DNA from: Bosea vaviloviae
GTDB lineage: Bacteria; Pseudomonadota; Alphaproteobacteria; Rhizobiales; Beijerinckiaceae
Assembly: GCF_001741865.1 (NCBI RefSeq)
Contig: NZ_CP017147.1
Span: forward strand, 1,665,001-1,729,000
DNA length: 64,000 nt
Reading direction: 5' to 3'
In this document: positions 63,327 to 64,000 of the stretch, in pieces
How the letters are laid out: each line of letters opens with the position of its first letter
Position numbering within the stretch: position 1 is the stretch's first letter
Translations under genes and position numbers: made by a program
The notes under the pieces: generated by a model
What the model saw: only the letters and a program-made list of their open reading frames with translations
The model's database searches: none
Told to the model about the DNA's origin: nothing

Positions 63327-64000
63327 GCGCACCAGTGGCTGAGCCCGCGCCATTGATCGCCTTCGACGGGGTCTCGCTCGTCTATGACGGCAAGGTGCGG
63401 GCGCTCGACGGAGTCTCCTTCGCGATCGACCGCGGCGAGATCGTCGGCCTCGTCGGCGAATCCGGCTCGGGCAAGACCACGCTCTGCCGCGTGCTGATGG
63501 GGCTGCTGCCCGCTTCGTCGGGACGCGTAACGATTGCCGGGGAGCCGCTGGCGGTGCGTCTCGCGCGCGATCCGCTTGGCTTCCGCCGGCAGGTCCAGAT
63601 GCTCAAGCAGGAGGCGGTCGCCTCGCTCTCGCCGCGCATGCGCATCCGGGCGCTGGCCGAGGAGCCGTTGAAGATCCACGGATTGCCGATGGTCGAGGGC
63701 CGCGCCCGCTTGCTGCGCATCCTCAAGCGTCTCGGCCTGCCCGAGGCGACGCTCGACAAGTTTCCGCATCAGGTCTCGGGCGGACAGGCGCGCCGCATCG
63801 CGATCCTGCGCGCTTTGGTGCTGCAGCCTGAGATCATCGTCGCCGACGAGCCCACCGCGGGACTCGACGTCTCCGTGCAGGGCGATCTGCTCAATCTGAT
63901 GCGCGACCTGCATGAGGAGTTCGCGCTGACCTATCTCGTCGTCAGCCACAACCTCAATGTCGTGCGCCGGCTGACCGGCCGGACGATCGTGATGTATCTC
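63323..64000 (+). CDS. Dipeptide ABC transporter ATP-binding protein (DppF type), partial
   Basis: 226 codons from ATG 63323 to the right edge, still open. [20 protein letters not shown] is Walker [21 protein letters not shown] a slightly atypical signature with QAR in place of QRQR, and [16 protein letters not shown]alker B. The Q-loop reads [12 protein letters not shown]. Last visible gene of the third operon; the C-terminal segment is outside the window. Confidence 0.93.

Overview
The window is about 64 kb of GC-rich alphaproteobacterial chromosome. Gene content (a soxBDAG-purU sarcosine set, several dipeptide ABC operons, GlxA-type regulator) and the dispersed intergenic palindromes fit a Hyphomicrobiales member, possibly Bosea or a relative. 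The genus is a guess; no rRNA or tRNA is present to anchor it. Two hand-counted 60-base lines gave about 50% GC at 6.7 kb and about 72% GC at 62.4 kb, so the left part looks compositionally younger.

Region 1 (1-29.8 kb) is a surface-polysaccharide locus. A leftward operon of seven tightly overlapping genes (1-5458) encodes a DegT-type sugar aminotransferase cut by the window edge, two methyltransferases, a PhyH-like oxygenase, a WbqC protein, a GNAT acyltransferase and an RmlC-like epimerase. It probably makes a heavily decorated amino sugar. Divergent from it are an FkbM/GT2/methyltransferase fusion and rfbF-rfbG-C-methyltransferase, which should make a branched CDP-6-deoxyhexose. Then come a very large GT11-like/GT4 fusion, gmd, a GT2 protein, a GT39 membrane transferase, a methyltransferase-GT2 fusion and an RgpF-like transferase. 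Next is a 2 kb patch bounded by inverted IS21-like ends. It holds a truncated istA, a truncated SRAP gene and an intact O-acyltransferase. The locus closes with rmlBCDA, a rhamnosyltransferase-like GT2 and a second RgpF-like gene. No Wzx/Wzy or Wzm/Wzt export genes are in view.

Region 2 (30-33.6 kb) holds glutamine-dependent NAD synthase and UDP-glucose dehydrogenase, followed by a strong hairpin terminator.

Region 3 (33.8-64 kb) is amine and peptide catabolism. There are three dipeptide/oligopeptide ABC systems (33.8-39.5, 51.0-56.4 and 58.6-64.0 kb, the last cut by the edge), the heterotetrameric sarcosine oxidase genes with purU and a divergent AraC/GlxA regulator, a Na/Pi cotransporter, a NUDIX hydrolase, an M20 deacylase, and a histidine ammonia-lyase-fold protein lacking the serine that builds the MIO cofactor. 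That protein sits between two transporter operons and is the most unusual single gene here.

Between genes lie long imperfect palindromes (about 90-160 nt). Three belong to one family, and each of the three transporter operons has a hairpin or palindrome between the binding-protein gene and the first permease gene.
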